Below are positions 5,804 to 5,929 of a stretch of 5,929 nucleotides of DNA, one piece after another. The DNA lies in assembly GCA_946611595.1 (NCBI GenBank), contig CAMODY010000111.1, positions 1-5,929 on the forward strand, read 5' to 3'. This DNA is from an uncultured Clostridia bacterium (lineage in GTDB: Bacteria; Bacillota; Clostridia; Lachnospirales; Lachnospiraceae). The notes beneath the pieces are model-generated. The model was not told the DNA's origin. It saw only the letters and a program-made list of their open reading frames with translations, and did not search any database. Position numbers and translations under genes: made by a program. Numbering within the stretch: position 1 is the stretch's first letter; the number at the start of each line of letters is the position of its first letter.

Positions 5804-5929
5804 TTATTCTTTCCCGATTGTAACTTGCGATGCGTAGTTTCCTGCATAGTGCCCATCCGCATCAAATTCCTGATCCGAAGAATAGGAAAATGCTTTCAGT
5901 ACCAGATTGCTGATCTGATCGCTCTGCGG
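5804..5929 (-). CDS. C-terminal 41 codons of an unidentified protein (5' part outside window)
   Basis: Only one minus-strand frame stays open from the window edge to a stop (TAA at 5806-5804); the other two are closed by TGA within about 70 bases. The translated tail starts PQSDQISNLVLKAFSYSSD and ends NYASQVTIGKE. It is polar with several Tyr, Ser and Asp residues and no membrane segment, which would fit the end of a soluble or secreted beta-rich protein. I do not recognise it. It runs in the same direction as the symporter gene, 31 bases upstream, so the two could share a transcript. With so short a piece, chance read-through cannot be excluded. Confidence 0.5.
   Translation of the reverse strand, partial: PQSDQISNLVLKAFSYSSDQEFDADGHYAGNYASQVTIGKE

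Overview
The window looks like chromosomal DNA of a strictly anaerobic Firmicute. The best guess is a Clostridia or Lachnospiraceae-type gut bacterium. The evidence is an oxygen-sensitive class III ribonucleotide reductase with a NrdG2-type activase, strong AGGAGG-like ribosome binding sites, a DUF4037/TPR gene pair of a kind I associate with that group, and moderate GC. This placement is an inference from gene content; no rRNA or other marker is present. All real genes lie on the minus strand, so transcription runs from high to low coordinates. Gene density is high and no gene-free stretch exceeds about 200 bases. I see no tRNA, rRNA, CRISPR array, insertion sequence or phage gene.

In transcription order the window holds: (1) the last 41 codons of an unidentified gene (5804-5929); (2) a full-length sodium:alanine/glycine symporter of the AGCS family (4360-5772); (3) a TPR-repeat protein with a conserved-looking N-terminal extension (3454-4338); (4) a DUF4037 protein with a nucleotidyltransferase signature (2526-3467), overlapping gene 3 by 14 bases; (5) an intrinsic terminator whose hairpin loop contains the stop codon of gene 4; (6) nrdG2, the radical-SAM activase (1791-2483); (7) a roughly 200-base regulatory region with two NrdR-box-like sites and a promoter; (8) nrdD, the anaerobic ribonucleoside-triphosphate reductase (1-1594), which runs off the window before its zinc site and glycyl-radical site.

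Functionally, nrdG2 and nrdD form the anaerobic dNTP supply unit: NrdG2 installs the glycyl radical on NrdD, which then reduces ribonucleoside triphosphates. NrdD appears to have its own promoter, controlled by the ATP/dATP-sensing repressor NrdR, while nrdG2 lies outside that control and directly behind a terminator. The symporter, TPR and DUF4037 genes are tightly packed and are probably co-transcribed. The TPR/DUF4037 pair is the least understood part of the window: a putative nucleotidyltransferase translationally coupled to a putative protein-binding scaffold, with no known substrate that I can name.
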